A stretch of 34,556 bases of DNA from Rhodospirillaceae bacterium. Its GTDB lineage: Bacteria > Pseudomonadota > Alphaproteobacteria > Rhodospirillales > UBA2165. Positions 22,716 to 30,998 of the stretch are shown here, one piece after another (within the stretch, counting starts at the first letter, position 1; each line of letters begins with the position of its first letter). The stretch spans positions 1-34,556 of the forward strand of contig JABHAA010000096.1 in assembly GCA_018674495.1 (NCBI GenBank), read 5' to 3'. Both the position numbers and the translations under genes were made by a program. Below the pieces are notes generated by a model that saw nothing but the letters and a program-made list of their open reading frames with translations, had not been told where the DNA came from and did no database searches.

Positions 22716-23936
22716 ATGACCGAAACGCCCACCTTCGTCAGCCACCTGGAATGCGGCGAAACCGGAAAGCACTACCCTGCCGATCAACTGCACGGCCTGT
22801 CGGATACCGGCAAGCCGCTTTTGGTGCGCTACGATCTGGACGCCCTGGCCGGGGCCGTTTCCAAAGATGCCGTCGCTGCCCGCGTACCCGAGTTCTGGCG
22901 CTACCGGGAATTTTTGCCGGTGCGCCGGGCCGAAAATATCGTTCGCCTGGGCGAGGTGATGACGCCGATCATCCCGCTCACCAAGATCGCGGCGCGCCTC
23001 GGCGCAACCGAGATTCTGGTCAAGGACGAAGGCCGCCTACCCACCGGCTCATTCAAGGCGCGTGGCCTCGCCTTGGCGGTCTCCATGGCCAAGGAGCTTG
23101 GCGTCACACGCATGGCGATGCCCACCAACGGCAACGCCGGCGCCGCGTTGGCCGCCTATTGCAGCCGCGCCGGCATCGAAACCTATGTCTTTTGCCCCGA
23201 TGATACCCCCGATGTGAATGTGCGCGAGATCGCCTTGCAGGGTGCCAACACGTATCTGGTCAACGGCCTCATCGATCAATGCGGCGCCATCGTCGGCGGC
23301 GGCAAGGAGCAGATGAACTGGTTCGATACCTCTACCTTGAAGGAGCCCTACCGGATCGAGGGCAAGAAGACCATGGGACTGGAATTGGCCGAACAATTGG
23401 GCTGGGAGGTTCCCGATATTATCTTCTACCCCACCGGCGGCGGCACCGGCTTGATCGGCATGTGGAAGGCCTTCGATGAGTTGGGCAAGATCGGCTGGAT
23501 CGGCGACAAACGGCCGCGCATGGTGGCTGTCCAGGCATCGGGCTGCGCGCCCATCGTCCGCGCGTATGAGGCCGGCGCAACCCACGCGGAGCGTTGGGAG
23601 GACGCCCATACCATGGCCGCCGGCATCCGCGTCCCTGCCGCCGTCGGGGATTTCCTGATCTTGCAGGGCGTGCGCGAAAGCGGCGGCTTCGCCTGCGCGG
23701 TCGATGACGAAGATATCCAGGCGGCCCAGGAAGAGGTCGCCAAGGAGGAGGGGTTCCTGCTTTGCCCCGAAGGCGCCGCCACTTACGCCGCCTACAAGCA
23801 GGAACTTGCGTCGGGAAGGGTGGAACCTGGCGAGCGGGCGCTCTTGTTTAACTGCGCGACGGGATTGAAATACCCCATGCCGGCGGCGGGGGTGCGGCTC
23901 GATATCACCAAAGAGGTGGATTACGCGGCGCTGTAG
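22716..23936 (+). CDS. thrC: Threonine synthase (PLP fold type II)
   Basis: This 406-residue protein belongs to the threonine synthase/threonine dehydratase family. Lys114 in TGSFKARG binds PLP, and the phosphate-binding glycine loop is PTGGGTGLIG. The N-terminus keeps the extra threonine-synthase strand (LECGETGKHYPADQLHGL), although the second zinc-type cysteine is replaced. The MPTNGNAGAALAAY segment matches the substrate-contact motif. The reaction is O-phosphohomoserine to threonine plus phosphate. It is monocistronic, preceded by an AAGG-type ribosome site and divergent from a hydrolase. Some relatives act on other amino-acid phosphates, so thrC is the most likely but not proven identity; its place away from homoserine genes is common. 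Confidence 0.85.
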   Translation: MTETPTFVSHLECGETGKHYPADQLHGLSDTGKPLLVRYDLDALAGAVSKDAVAARVPEFWRYREFLPVRRAENIVRLGEVMTPIIPLTKIAARLGATEILVKDEGRLPTGSFKARGLALAVSMAKELGVTRMAMPTNGNAGAALAAYCSRAGIETYVFCPDDTPDVNVREIALQGANTYLVNGLIDQCGAIVGGGKEQMNWFDTSTLKEPYRIEGKKTMGLELAEQLGWEVPDIIFYPTGGGTGLIGMWKAFDELGKIGWIGDKRPRMVAVQASGCAPIVRAYEAGATHAERWEDAHTMAAGIRVPAAVGDFLILQGVRESGGFACAVDDEDIQAAQEEVAKEEGFLLCPEGAATYAAYKQELASGRVEPGERALLFNCATGLKYPMPAAGVRLDITKEVDYAAL

Positions 23937-23980
23937 GGCTCAAAAATCAAAGAAACCCTTCCGCAAGAACTCTAAATGAA

Positions 23981-23998
23981 ATGGCGTCGCATCGCCAT
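23981..23998. other. Small hairpin in the convergent thrC/MFS intergenic space
   Basis: ATGGCG and CGCCAT form a perfect 6-bp stem around TCGCAT, about 45 bases after the thrC stop and 50 bases beyond the MFS stop. It lacks a T-run on either side, so at most it is a weak bidirectional transcript end. Confidence 0.25.
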
Positions 23999-24047
23999 CA
24001 TGGCGCCTTGCCCAAGGAATACGCCTAGCCTGTGCCAATCTTACGAT

Positions 24048-25361
24048 TTAATCGAGCGTTGCCGGCAGGCTGGCCGGGGTGCCGGTTTCGGTGCGCTGGC
24101 CGCGCATGGCTATGCGCATCAGCAATGGCGGCGCCGCAGCGGCAACCGCCAGCAATCCCGCCGCCGGCAATCCCCAGGCTTGGATCAAGGGCCCGGTGGC
24201 CAGCGCCATGACGACGCTTATGGCGCCGGCGAAACTGTCATTGACGCCGATGGCGCGGCCGCGCTCCTGGGTTTCGACCCGGTCGGCAATCAGAGCCGTC
24301 GCCGAGACATTGGCCGCCGCCCAGCCCAAGCCCACCAGGAAGGTACCGAGAGTGACGGTGACATAAAATCCATCGGTGAGCGCCACCAAGGACGCGCCGA
24401 TCAACGCCACTCCGACGCCAGTGAACATCACCTTTTGCCGACCCAGCCGGTCTGATAAACGGCCCAAGGGAATGGTGAAGGCGAACATGCCGGCGGAATG
24501 GAACATGTGCGAAAAGGCGATGGCCGGCAGCGAATGGCCATGGTGCGACAGGACCAGCGAGGTCAGCACCATGACGATCGACATGTTGCCGTTGGCGGCG
24601 CAGTTGGAAATGATGGCCAGGCGGGTATCGGGATTGCGGAACAGAGACGCCGGGCTGAACGGAGGGCGCTCCCCTTTGGGCTTCGGCGGCGCTTTGTAGC
24701 CGGGGTAATAACGCTCCAAATTCATGCCGATTTCCTTCGGGTCCGGGCGCACGAAATAGACCAGGACCATGCCCGGAATAATCAGCAACGGCAGCGCCAA
24801 CCAGGGCACGCCCAGATGCGGCAATCCCAGTTTCAGGGCCAACGGCTCGGTCACCGTGACCAGCAATGGCGTGACCATCAAACCGATGACCGAGCCGAGC
24901 GCCAGATAGCCGAGCGCCTGGGCGCGCCGCGACGGCGGAAACATATCGGTGGCGGCGACGCGCAATTGCTGGGCGGCGTTCATGCCCATGCCGAAAACCA
25001 TCATTCCGATGACAAAGACGATGAAGCTGTCGAAAATCAACGAGGAGCCGATTGTAAGGCCGCCAATCAGCGACAGGATTTGGCCCAAAAGAATGCCCGG
25101 GCGGCGGCCATAGCGGTCGGTGATGCGCCCCGCCGTATAGGCGACCAGAAAGCGGCTGGCGCCGATGATGCCGACAATCAGCCCGGCCAGGCTGGCCGAT
25201 CCGGTGAGCGCGATAACCATTAACGGTCCGAACCCATAGGCCAGTTGCACGCCGGCGCCGTTAAATGATTGCGACAATACGAACAGGGTCATATTGCGCT
25301 TGATCAGTTTCGGTGCGCGCAGGTCATCATTTGCGGGGGGCGTTGGTTGGGGCGTAACCAT
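24048..25361 (-). CDS. MFS transporter
   Basis: The 437-residue protein has twelve predicted membrane helices in two six-helix halves joined by a central hydrophilic loop (about residues 205-240). The loop-2/3 signature occurs in both halves: GRITDRYGRRPG in the first and GRLSDRLGRQK in the second, as is usual for the major facilitator superfamily. The first 23 residues are a polar cytoplasmic leader. It could be a drug, sugar or acid exporter or importer; the sequence gives no substrate. It is divergent from the LigB-type dioxygenase gene over 146 bases, so it may carry a substrate or product of that pathway, but this is context only. Confidence 0.88.
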   Translation of the reverse strand: MVTPQPTPPANDDLRAPKLIKRNMTLFVLSQSFNGAGVQLAYGFGPLMVIALTGSASLAGLIVGIIGASRFLVAYTAGRITDRYGRRPGILLGQILSLIGGLTIGSSLIFDSFIVFVIGMMVFGMGMNAAQQLRVAATDMFPPSRRAQALGYLALGSVIGLMVTPLLVTVTEPLALKLGLPHLGVPWLALPLLIIPGMVLVYFVRPDPKEIGMNLERYYPGYKAPPKPKGERPPFSPASLFRNPDTRLAIISNCAANGNMSIVMVLTSLVLSHHGHSLPAIAFSHMFHSAGMFAFTIPLGRLSDRLGRQKVMFTGVGVALIGASLVALTDGFYVTVTLGTFLVGLGWAAANVSATALIADRVETQERGRAIGVNDSFAGAISVVMALATGPLIQAWGLPAAGLLAVAAAAPPLLMRIAMRGQRTETGTPASLPATLD

Positions 25362-25429
25362 CGGCCATATTTGCGCGCCAATTTCAGCCCGGTCAAGTTT
25401 GTGTTGGTGGTGCGATTGGAATTGGGCAA

Positions 25430-25458
25430 TTGACAGCCGCCCCTTCTATCTCCATGGT
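25430..25458 (+). promoter_or_regulatory. Possible promoter of the LigB-type dioxygenase gene
   Basis: A perfect TTGACA (25430-25435) is followed at 17-base spacing by the weak -10 candidate CATGGT (25453-25458), 50 bases before the start codon. The same TTG is an in-frame codon upstream of the gene, but the peptide it would add has no family features. Confidence 0.35.
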
Positions 25459-25507
25459 TTTATGGACTTCAAGGCGCTTCGCCGCACCCAATTCAGGAAT
25501 ATCGCCC

Positions 25508-26518
25508 ATGGCCGAAATCGTCAGTGGTATCGCTACGTCGCACGGACCGCTTCTCATATTGCCGCCGGAAGACTGGACCATCCGCGCAGAGTTTGACCGC
25601 ACCAAGGAATTTCACGATTTCCAGGGTGGCCGCTACACGTTCGATGAGTTGGTAGCCAAGCGCGGGCCCGATAGCTTTACTGAGCGCTTCACCCTGGAAG
25701 CCCGCCAAGATCATTTCCGCCGCTGCCAGTTGCAGTTGGATGCGCTGGCCGATTACATGGCGGAATTGAAGCCCGATATATTGGTGGTCATCGGCGACGA
25801 TCAGAAGGAATGGTTTTTCGATGAGGTGCAGCCGGCTTACGCCATCTTCTCCGGCGATGCTATTTTGAACGAAGGGTACGATCCGGAAAAACACAAAAAT
25901 TCCCACAAAAGCATCCAGTTGGTGGAAATGCACCGGCATACGCCGGTTGACACCTATTACGACTGCGTGCCCGAGCTGGCCAACCATATGGTTGCCGAGG
26001 CGATGGAGGCCGGCTTCGATGTCACCGCGTCGACAACCCTGCCCCAAGGCCCGGACGGGCCGCGCGGTATCGGCCATGCGTTTTCGTTTATTTACCGGCG
26101 CATCTTGCGCGACAACGCCATCCCGCTGGTGCCGGTGCTGCTCAACACCTTCTTTGCGCCCAACCAGCCGCGGGCGAAGCGCTGTTTCGACCTTGGCCGG
26201 GCGATTGGCGAAGCGGTCAAATCATGGCCCACTGATGCCAGGGTGTGCATCGTCGCATCCGGCGGGCTCAGCCATTTCGTCATCGACGAGGAATGGGATT
26301 TGCGCATGCTTAAAGCCATGGCGGAAGGCGATGTAGACACGCTGATCAACGAGCCCCAAAATATCTTTGAATCGGGCACGTCGGAGACCAAAAACTGGTT
26401 CACCGCCATCGGCGCCCTGTCGGATACCGGTTTTAAGATGGATTTGCTGGATTACGTGCCCTGTTATCGCTCCGAGGCCGGAACCGGCAATGCCATGGGC
26501 TTCGCCATCTGGAATTGA
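25508..26518 (+). CDS. LigB-type (class III) extradiol dioxygenase
   Basis: The 336-residue protein starts MAEIVSGIATSHGP and has the LigB/protocatechuate 4,5-dioxygenase beta-subunit fold. Conserved features are His12 (TSHGP), the strand ILVVIGDDQKEWF, His190 (GIGHAFSF) and the C-terminal VASGGLSHFVIDEEWD with His256. In LigB the second iron ligand is a His in a DH pair; here that position appears to be Gln99 in DDQ, which may reflect a subgroup with altered metal binding. The ATG at 25508 is chosen because family proteins begin just before the TSH motif. Length fits a one-subunit form lacking the alpha subunit. It would open a catechol- or gallate-like ring next to a hydroxyl; the true substrate is unknown. 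Confidence 0.85.
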   Translation: MAEIVSGIATSHGPLLILPPEDWTIRAEFDRTKEFHDFQGGRYTFDELVAKRGPDSFTERFTLEARQDHFRRCQLQLDALADYMAELKPDILVVIGDDQKEWFFDEVQPAYAIFSGDAILNEGYDPEKHKNSHKSIQLVEMHRHTPVDTYYDCVPELANHMVAEAMEAGFDVTASTTLPQGPDGPRGIGHAFSFIYRRILRDNAIPLVPVLLNTFFAPNQPRAKRCFDLGRAIGEAVKSWPTDARVCIVASGGLSHFVIDEEWDLRMLKAMAEGDVDTLINEPQNIFESGTSETKNWFTAIGALSDTGFKMDLLDYVPCYRSEAGTGNAMGFAIWN

Positions 26519-26593
26519 TTGCTAACGGGTTATAAATCTCCATTGCGATACCCATATACAATGCGATGTATTTTCAAACCGTAATAAAACGGG

Positions 26594-27418
26594 ATGATCG
26601 GTCCGCACATGTCTGAGCCCAATTTAAATAGCTATGAATGGCCGAAAACGGCCACCGGCAATATCGATTGGGAATTGCTGTTCGAAGATCCAGAGACAGG
26701 CCTGGTCCCTTATATCGAGGCCGCCACCGCGCCCATGACCCTGCGCCTCAACGCGGTTCAGGTGATCCAATCCCTGTTTACCCGCAAAGACGACGAAGGC
26801 GAGATCGAACGTCTGAGTGAAGAGATTAACGAGCTTATCCCCGACGATATGCCCGAAAACCGCTTTCCTGTTATTGCTGGCGCCGTTGTTCAGGCGATGC
26901 GCGAGATCAAAAATTACCGGATCCGCAAAGCCGAAGAATTTGACGCCCAGAAAGAAGAGGGCAGCGAGCGCCGCGGCGAGCGCGGTCAGCACAGCATTAA
27001 AAAATTGCTCCGGCGCCGGAACATGGTTATTGCCGGCAGCGTCGCGGCCAGCCTGGCGGCGGCAGCGGCTTTCTTCATGTTGGCGCCGGTGGAGAAAAAA
27101 GTCGAGGCAGCGAACCTTTCCCATGGCTTGCTGGCGCAGATGCAATACGCCGTCTCTGGCGGTGGGCCGACCAAGCATATTTATGGCGGGACGCTGCGCT
27201 CGGAATTGCAGCTTGGCAATATCGCGGTGATCGCCGCCGGCGTTCCCAAATCCGCCTGCTTCGAGGTTGGCACCGGTCTGGCCGATACCGGCCGGGTGAT
27301 GATCAACAGCCTCAGCCCGAAATTGGGCATGGGCGGTGGAACCAATAAATCCATCGAGCAGATTTGCAATAAAGCCAGCCCAAAGATTACCTTTCGCTGG
27401 GTTCCGGACAAACAATGA
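26594..27418 (+). CDS. Hypothetical single-span membrane protein with pilin-like C-terminal domain
   Basis: I do not recognise this 274-residue protein as a named family. The N-terminal half (1-130) is acidic and helical, with a charged KAEEFDAQKEEGSERRGERG stretch. A single membrane helix follows (about 143-163, VIAGSVAASLAAAAAFFML) behind an RRR stop. The C-terminal 105 residues have the feel of a type IVb pilin or minor-pilin head: GLLAQMQYAVSG, then VPKSACFEVGTGL, VMINS and a terminal SIEQICNKASPKITFRW, with two cysteines about 56 residues apart that could pair. Orientation would be N-in. The start could be ATG 26594 or 26609; neither has a good ribosome site. The pilin resemblance is inference. 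Confidence 0.65.
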   Translation: MIGPHMSEPNLNSYEWPKTATGNIDWELLFEDPETGLVPYIEAATAPMTLRLNAVQVIQSLFTRKDDEGEIERLSEEINELIPDDMPENRFPVIAGAVVQAMREIKNYRIRKAEEFDAQKEEGSERRGERGQHSIKKLLRRRNMVIAGSVAASLAAAAAFFMLAPVEKKVEAANLSHGLLAQMQYAVSGGGPTKHIYGGTLRSELQLGNIAVIAAGVPKSACFEVGTGLADTGRVMINSLSPKLGMGGGTNKSIEQICNKASPKITFRWVPDKQ

Positions 27419-27436
27419 CGCTATAATCGGGTTCCG

Positions 27437-27463
27437 GGGGCATGCGTTTTGTCACGATGCCCC
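27437..27463 (+). terminator. Possible hairpin terminator between hypothetical gene and EamA gene
   Basis: GGGGCAT (27437-27443) pairs with ATGCCCC (27457-27463) around a 13-base loop. It is followed only by a short GTTTTA, so the T-run is weak. It lies 19 bases after the stop of the upstream gene and 23 before the EamA start. Confidence 0.35.
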
Positions 27464-27486
27464 GCTAAGTTTTAGGGGCATATCCG

Positions 27487-28377
27487 CTGACTATCCCAGC
27501 CAATCTGCGCGGCATCCTGTTGATGCTGGCCTTCACGCTTTTGATTACCTTCATGGTCGTCGGCATCCGTATTCTATCCGAAGACATGCACCCGTTCGAG
27601 ATCGCTTTTTTCCGCAATCTGTTCGGTCTGGTGGCGCTTGTGCCGCTGGTCCTGCGTAACGGTATCGAGCCACTGAAGACCACAAAAATTGGCCTCCTCG
27701 GCCTTCGCGGCACTCTCAACGCGGCGTCGCTCTTGTTGTTTTTCCTGGCGGTGACTTTGGTGCCGGTCGCCGATATCGCCGCTTATAGCTTCACGACGCC
27801 CTTGTTTGTATCGATCCTGGCGGTTCTTTTGCTGGGCGAGCATATGGGTCCAAGGCGCTGGAGCGGGCTGTTTGTTGGCTTTATCGGCGCTATGATCATC
27901 CTTAGGCCCGGCGTCGGCGCGGTTAATGTCGGCGCGCTCTATGCCTTGGGCTCGGCGGGTTTCTGGGCGCTGACGGTGGTGACGATTAAAGTCTTATCGC
28001 GCACCGAGGCCAGTGTCACCATCACCTTTTACGGGGTCTTGATCCTGATCCCAATCACCTTTAGCGCCGCCGTTTTCTTTTGGACCTGGCCGAGCCTCTG
28101 GCAATTACTTTGGCTGGCGGTCCTTGGCACCGCGTGGATCACCGCCCAGCTTTGCCTGACCCAGGCTTTGAAAATTGCCGATGCAGGCCTCGTCATGCCG
28201 TTCGATTTCGCAAAGCTATTGTGGGCATCGGCGGCTGGAATTCTATTCTTCGCCGAGGTGCCCAGCATCTTTACCTGGATAGGCAGCGCCGTCATTTTTG
28301 CCGCCGCTACTTACGTCGCCTACCGGGAGCGGCAAGCTTCGTCGAAACCAGTGCCGGAGCCGGAACCGGCATCGTGA
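27487..28377 (+). CDS. EamA/DMT-family transporter
   Basis: The protein has ten membrane helices in two five-helix EamA halves (RhaT/YdcZ-type drug/metabolite transporters). Recognisable features are IAFFRNLFGLVALVPL in helix 2, PLFVSILAVLLLGE closing the first half and PFDFAKLLWASAAGILFF near the end. The start is unusual. The first in-frame TTG (27520) and ATG (27523) have no ribosome site and would cut the normal N-terminus. A CTG at 27487 lies 8 bases after AGGGG and gives TIPANLRGILLMLAFT, the usual EamA beginning. I take the CTG as the probable start (296 residues). Substrate unknown. The stop abuts the convergent TauE gene with no gap. Confidence 0.85.
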   Translation: MTIPANLRGILLMLAFTLLITFMVVGIRILSEDMHPFEIAFFRNLFGLVALVPLVLRNGIEPLKTTKIGLLGLRGTLNAASLLLFFLAVTLVPVADIAAYSFTTPLFVSILAVLLLGEHMGPRRWSGLFVGFIGAMIILRPGVGAVNVGALYALGSAGFWALTVVTIKVLSRTEASVTITFYGVLILIPITFSAAVFFWTWPSLWQLLWLAVLGTAWITAQLCLTQALKIADAGLVMPFDFAKLLWASAAGILFFAEVPSIFTWIGSAVIFAAATYVAYRERQASSKPVPEPEPAS

Positions 28378-29130
28378 TTAGAATAGAAGGCGCGCGAACA
28401 ACAAAACCCCGACGCCAATCAACACCACGGCGAGGATGCGTTTGACCGCACTTGCATTGATGGTTCCGGAAAAGCGGGCGCCGAAATAGACGCCGATCAA
28501 CAAACAGGCGGCGATCAAAAAGCCAAGCTGGAAATCGATGATATCCGATTGCCAATTGCGTAAAGTGGCGAACAGGCCCACCGGCACCTGGAACACCTGG
28601 CCGAGGGCGATGGCGGTGATCACCGGCACGCGCATCCACATCAGCATGGGTACCAGCAAAAGCGGCCCCCCGGCGCCGGACACAGCAGAGCCGAAGGCGG
28701 CGATGAAGCCGGTGATAGAGGTTACCACAGGCGAAAGCCGGGGCCGTGCGCCTTTGGGCTCGGACCCGCTGAGCACGGCATTGATCCCGGTTCCCAGGAC
28801 CATTACGCCGACCAGCGCCTCCACCACCTGGCTGGGCAGTTGGATCAATACCGACGAGCCCAGATAGGCGCCCGCCATCGCACCGATGGACAGCCACAGG
28901 CAGGACGGCCAATCGACGGCGCCCATGCGCGCAAACATATAGGCGCCGAGGGTGCCGGTAAAAATGGCGGTGAAGATGACCGAGGCCACGGCGACGTGAA
29001 TTTCGATATCGGTCAGCAGGACCAGCAACGGCACGATGATAACGCCGCCGATGGAGACCGCGCCGATCAGAAAGCCAATGACGATCACGGCTACGATGAT
29101 GATCGCCATAATCGGCGCGGAGAAAATCAT
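28378..29130 (-). CDS. TauE/SafE sulfite/sulfonate exporter family protein
   Basis: The 250-residue protein has about eight membrane helices. The TauE/SafE pattern is clear: a first-half IGAVSIGGVIIVPLLVLL motif, a matching second-half GFIAAFGSAVSGAGGPLLLVPML motif, and IALGQVFQVPVGLFATL. The ATG at 29130 overlaps the SDR stop by the ATGA arrangement, so it is the last gene of the minus-strand operon. A longer frame to 29262 would add an Arg-rich leader overlapping the SDR gene. TauE/SafE proteins export sulfite or small organosulfonates. Because the operon also contains a TauD-type dioxygenase, export of sulfite released from a sulfonate is a reasonable guess. Confidence 0.88.
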   Translation of the reverse strand: MIFSAPIMAIIIVAVIVIGFLIGAVSIGGVIIVPLLVLLTDIEIHVAVASVIFTAIFTGTLGAYMFARMGAVDWPSCLWLSIGAMAGAYLGSSVLIQLPSQVVEALVGVMVLGTGINAVLSGSEPKGARPRLSPVVTSITGFIAAFGSAVSGAGGPLLLVPMLMWMRVPVITAIALGQVFQVPVGLFATLRNWQSDIIDFQLGFLIAACLLIGVYFGARFSGTINASAVKRILAVVLIGVGVLLFARLLF

Positions 29131-29960
29131 TCGGTCTTCAAATCGAAACCCATTGGGCTGCCGGTGCGCTTGGCTTGTTCCTCTGCATCGGCGCCGGGCT
29201 CCCAGAACTCGGTATCGAAGCGGCGCCCGGTGACGCCGTCCGATGCATCGGACGCCAGCCATACCACCGGCGCGCCGATGCGCGCCGGATCGATCAACGG
29301 CATTTTCTTGGCAACTAGTTCGCGCTCTTCGCGAGAGGCAAAACCGTCCGTGTCGGCGGCGCCGGGGTTGAGCACGTTGACCGTGACGCCGGTGCCTTCC
29401 AGGTCTTTCATCCAGACTTCCGAGGTCATTTCCAGCGCCGCCTTGGAGCCGCCGTAGGGCGCGCTGGCGGCCCTGTTCATGATCTCGATCTTGGTGGTCA
29501 GGCTGATAATTCGGCCCCAGCCTTGGGCTACCATGTCCGCCGCCACCATGCGGACCAATCGGTCAGCTCCGAGGAAGTTGGTGGCCATCACGTCTTCCAC
29601 GGTAGCGTCCGATACCTCCCAGAATTTGGGCGTGTCCTGGCGCAAATGCCGCCCCGGATAAATATAGGCCATGGTCAGACCGGCATTGTTGATCAGCACG
29701 TGGACGGCGCCGAACGCCGCGTTGGCGGCGGCAACAATTTTGGCGCAATCGTCGGCCAGGCGAATATCGGCGGTGATCGTTTGCAGGCTGCCGGGAAGGG
29801 GTTTGGCGGCTTCGGCTAAGCTATCCAATTGATCGGCGGAGCGCGCTGCCGCCGTCACGCTGGCCCCAGCGGCCAACAGGGCCAAGCTCATTTCGCGCCC
29901 GAGCCCGCGGCCGCCGCCGGTGACGATGACCGACTTAGCCCCGAGCAAGCTGCCGCTCAC
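29127..29960 (-). CDS. Short-chain dehydrogenase/reductase (SDR)
   Basis: This 277-residue classical SDR has the nucleotide motif TGGGRGLG (14-21), the NNAG motif (91-94), a catalytic Ser153 in ISLTTK and the active-site Tyr169/Lys173 pair in APYGGSK. The motif layout suggests an NAD(P)-dependent oxidation or reduction of a hydroxyl/keto group. The start overlaps the FAH-family gene stop by four bases (ATGA) and the stop overlaps the TauE start in the same way. The C-terminus past TGRRFDTEF is longer than usual and unremarkable. Substrate unknown; it probably oxidises or reduces an intermediate of the operon's pathway. Confidence 0.93.
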   Translation of the reverse strand: MSGSLLGAKSVIVTGGGRGLGREMSLALLAAGASVTAAARSADQLDSLAEAAKPLPGSLQTITADIRLADDCAKIVAAANAAFGAVHVLINNAGLTMAYIYPGRHLRQDTPKFWEVSDATVEDVMATNFLGADRLVRMVAADMVAQGWGRIISLTTKIEIMNRAASAPYGGSKAALEMTSEVWMKDLEGTGVTVNVLNPGAADTDGFASREERELVAKKMPLIDPARIGAPVVWLASDASDGVTGRRFDTEFWEPGADAEEQAKRTGSPMGFDLKTE

Positions 29961-30988
29961 GCCTTTTCACCGGCGCGGCTGCGCTCCCAATCCCATTGAA
30001 CTTCCCCCGGCGCATCGACAATCTTATTGCGCAAAACGCCGATCCCGGCGATTTCGGATTCCAGCACATCGCCGGCTTGCATGAACCAGTTCTCGCCTTC
30101 CACCTTGTGGCCGGCAGCGACCCCGGACGGCGTTCCGGTCATGATCAGATCGCCCGGCTCCAGGCTCATTTGCGAAACATAGGATATCAATTTCGGAATG
30201 TCCCAGATCATCCCCGCCGTCGAGCCGTCCTGGCGTATCTCGCCGTTAACACGGGTCTGGATGGCCAAATTCATCGGGTCCGGCACTTCGTCGGCGGTGA
30301 TCATCCAGGGGCCCATGGGCGCGAAGCTGTCGAACATCTTGCCCATAAGCTGATTGCCCTCGGCCCGTTCCAGCCGCACCACGTCGCGGGCGGTGACATC
30401 GATGCCGATCATATAGCCGGCGATCACGTCCATCGCGTCTGCCTCGGCGACGTTCTTGCAGTGCTTGGAAATGACCAGGGTCAGCTCGGTCTCGTAATCG
30501 AGCGCATCGGTGGCGGCGGGTTTATGGATGTCATCGAATGGGCCGGTGAGCGCCGAGTTGGATTTGATCCAGGCCGACGGCACCGCCTTTGGAAAGCCTG
30601 ACCCCGATTGCGACATCTCCTTGTCGTGGGAGCCGTAGTTACGCCCGACGGCAATGATCTTCCAGGGCTTCACCGGCGCCAACAGGCGGCACTGATCCAA
30701 TTTGCGGACCAGAGCATGGCCACCGCCCGCGCCAGTGTCATCGCCGCTCAAATAGGCTGCCGTTTCCAGTAAAGCCTGGTGCGCCACTTCGCCGCCGGCC
30801 AGATGCGCCGCCACATTACCGGGAAACCTGAGGGCGGCGATTTCGGCGGCGCCCCTATCGCCGGCGCCGGCCAACATGCGCTCATGGGCGCGGCGCAAAT
30901 CACCGATGCGGTCATCGCCCAGCATCAGCCCTAAGCGCGGCGCCTGATCTTCGCTGGCGCGGTCTGGAGTGTAGCGAACAATACGCAA
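29957..30988 (-). CDS. Fumarylacetoacetate hydrolase (FAH) family protein
   Basis: The 343-residue protein has the two-domain FAH layout: a beta-rich N-terminal domain (1-110), then the catalytic domain with the family landmarks KIIAVGRNYGSHDKEM, DYETELTLVI (metal-binding Glu residues), GYMIGIDVTARDV, NGEIRQDGSTAGMIWD and GDLIMTGTPSGV. Members hydrolyse or decarboxylate C-C bonds of oxo-acids, for example fumarylacetoacetate, acylpyruvates, or meta-cleavage products as in HpaG. That suits an operon with oxygenases and a VOC protein. It lies 10 bases after the VOC gene and overlaps the SDR gene by ATGA. The N-terminal domain is that of the long FAH form, not the short acylpyruvase form. Confidence 0.92.
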   Translation of the reverse strand: MRIVRYTPDRASEDQAPRLGLMLGDDRIGDLRRAHERMLAGAGDRGAAEIAALRFPGNVAAHLAGGEVAHQALLETAAYLSGDDTGAGGGHALVRKLDQCRLLAPVKPWKIIAVGRNYGSHDKEMSQSGSGFPKAVPSAWIKSNSALTGPFDDIHKPAATDALDYETELTLVISKHCKNVAEADAMDVIAGYMIGIDVTARDVVRLERAEGNQLMGKMFDSFAPMGPWMITADEVPDPMNLAIQTRVNGEIRQDGSTAGMIWDIPKLISYVSQMSLEPGDLIMTGTPSGVAAGHKVEGENWFMQAGDVLESEIAGIGVLRNKIVDAPGEVQWDWERSRAGEKA

Positions 30989-30998
30989 TGGCTTTGCC

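Noticed and set aside
26624..27415. A 263-codon minus-strand frame opposite the hypothetical membrane protein.
   Set aside because: The plus-strand product has a clear membrane helix with an Arg stop, an acidic domain and a spaced cysteine pair; the minus product shows no domain and looks like a shadow.
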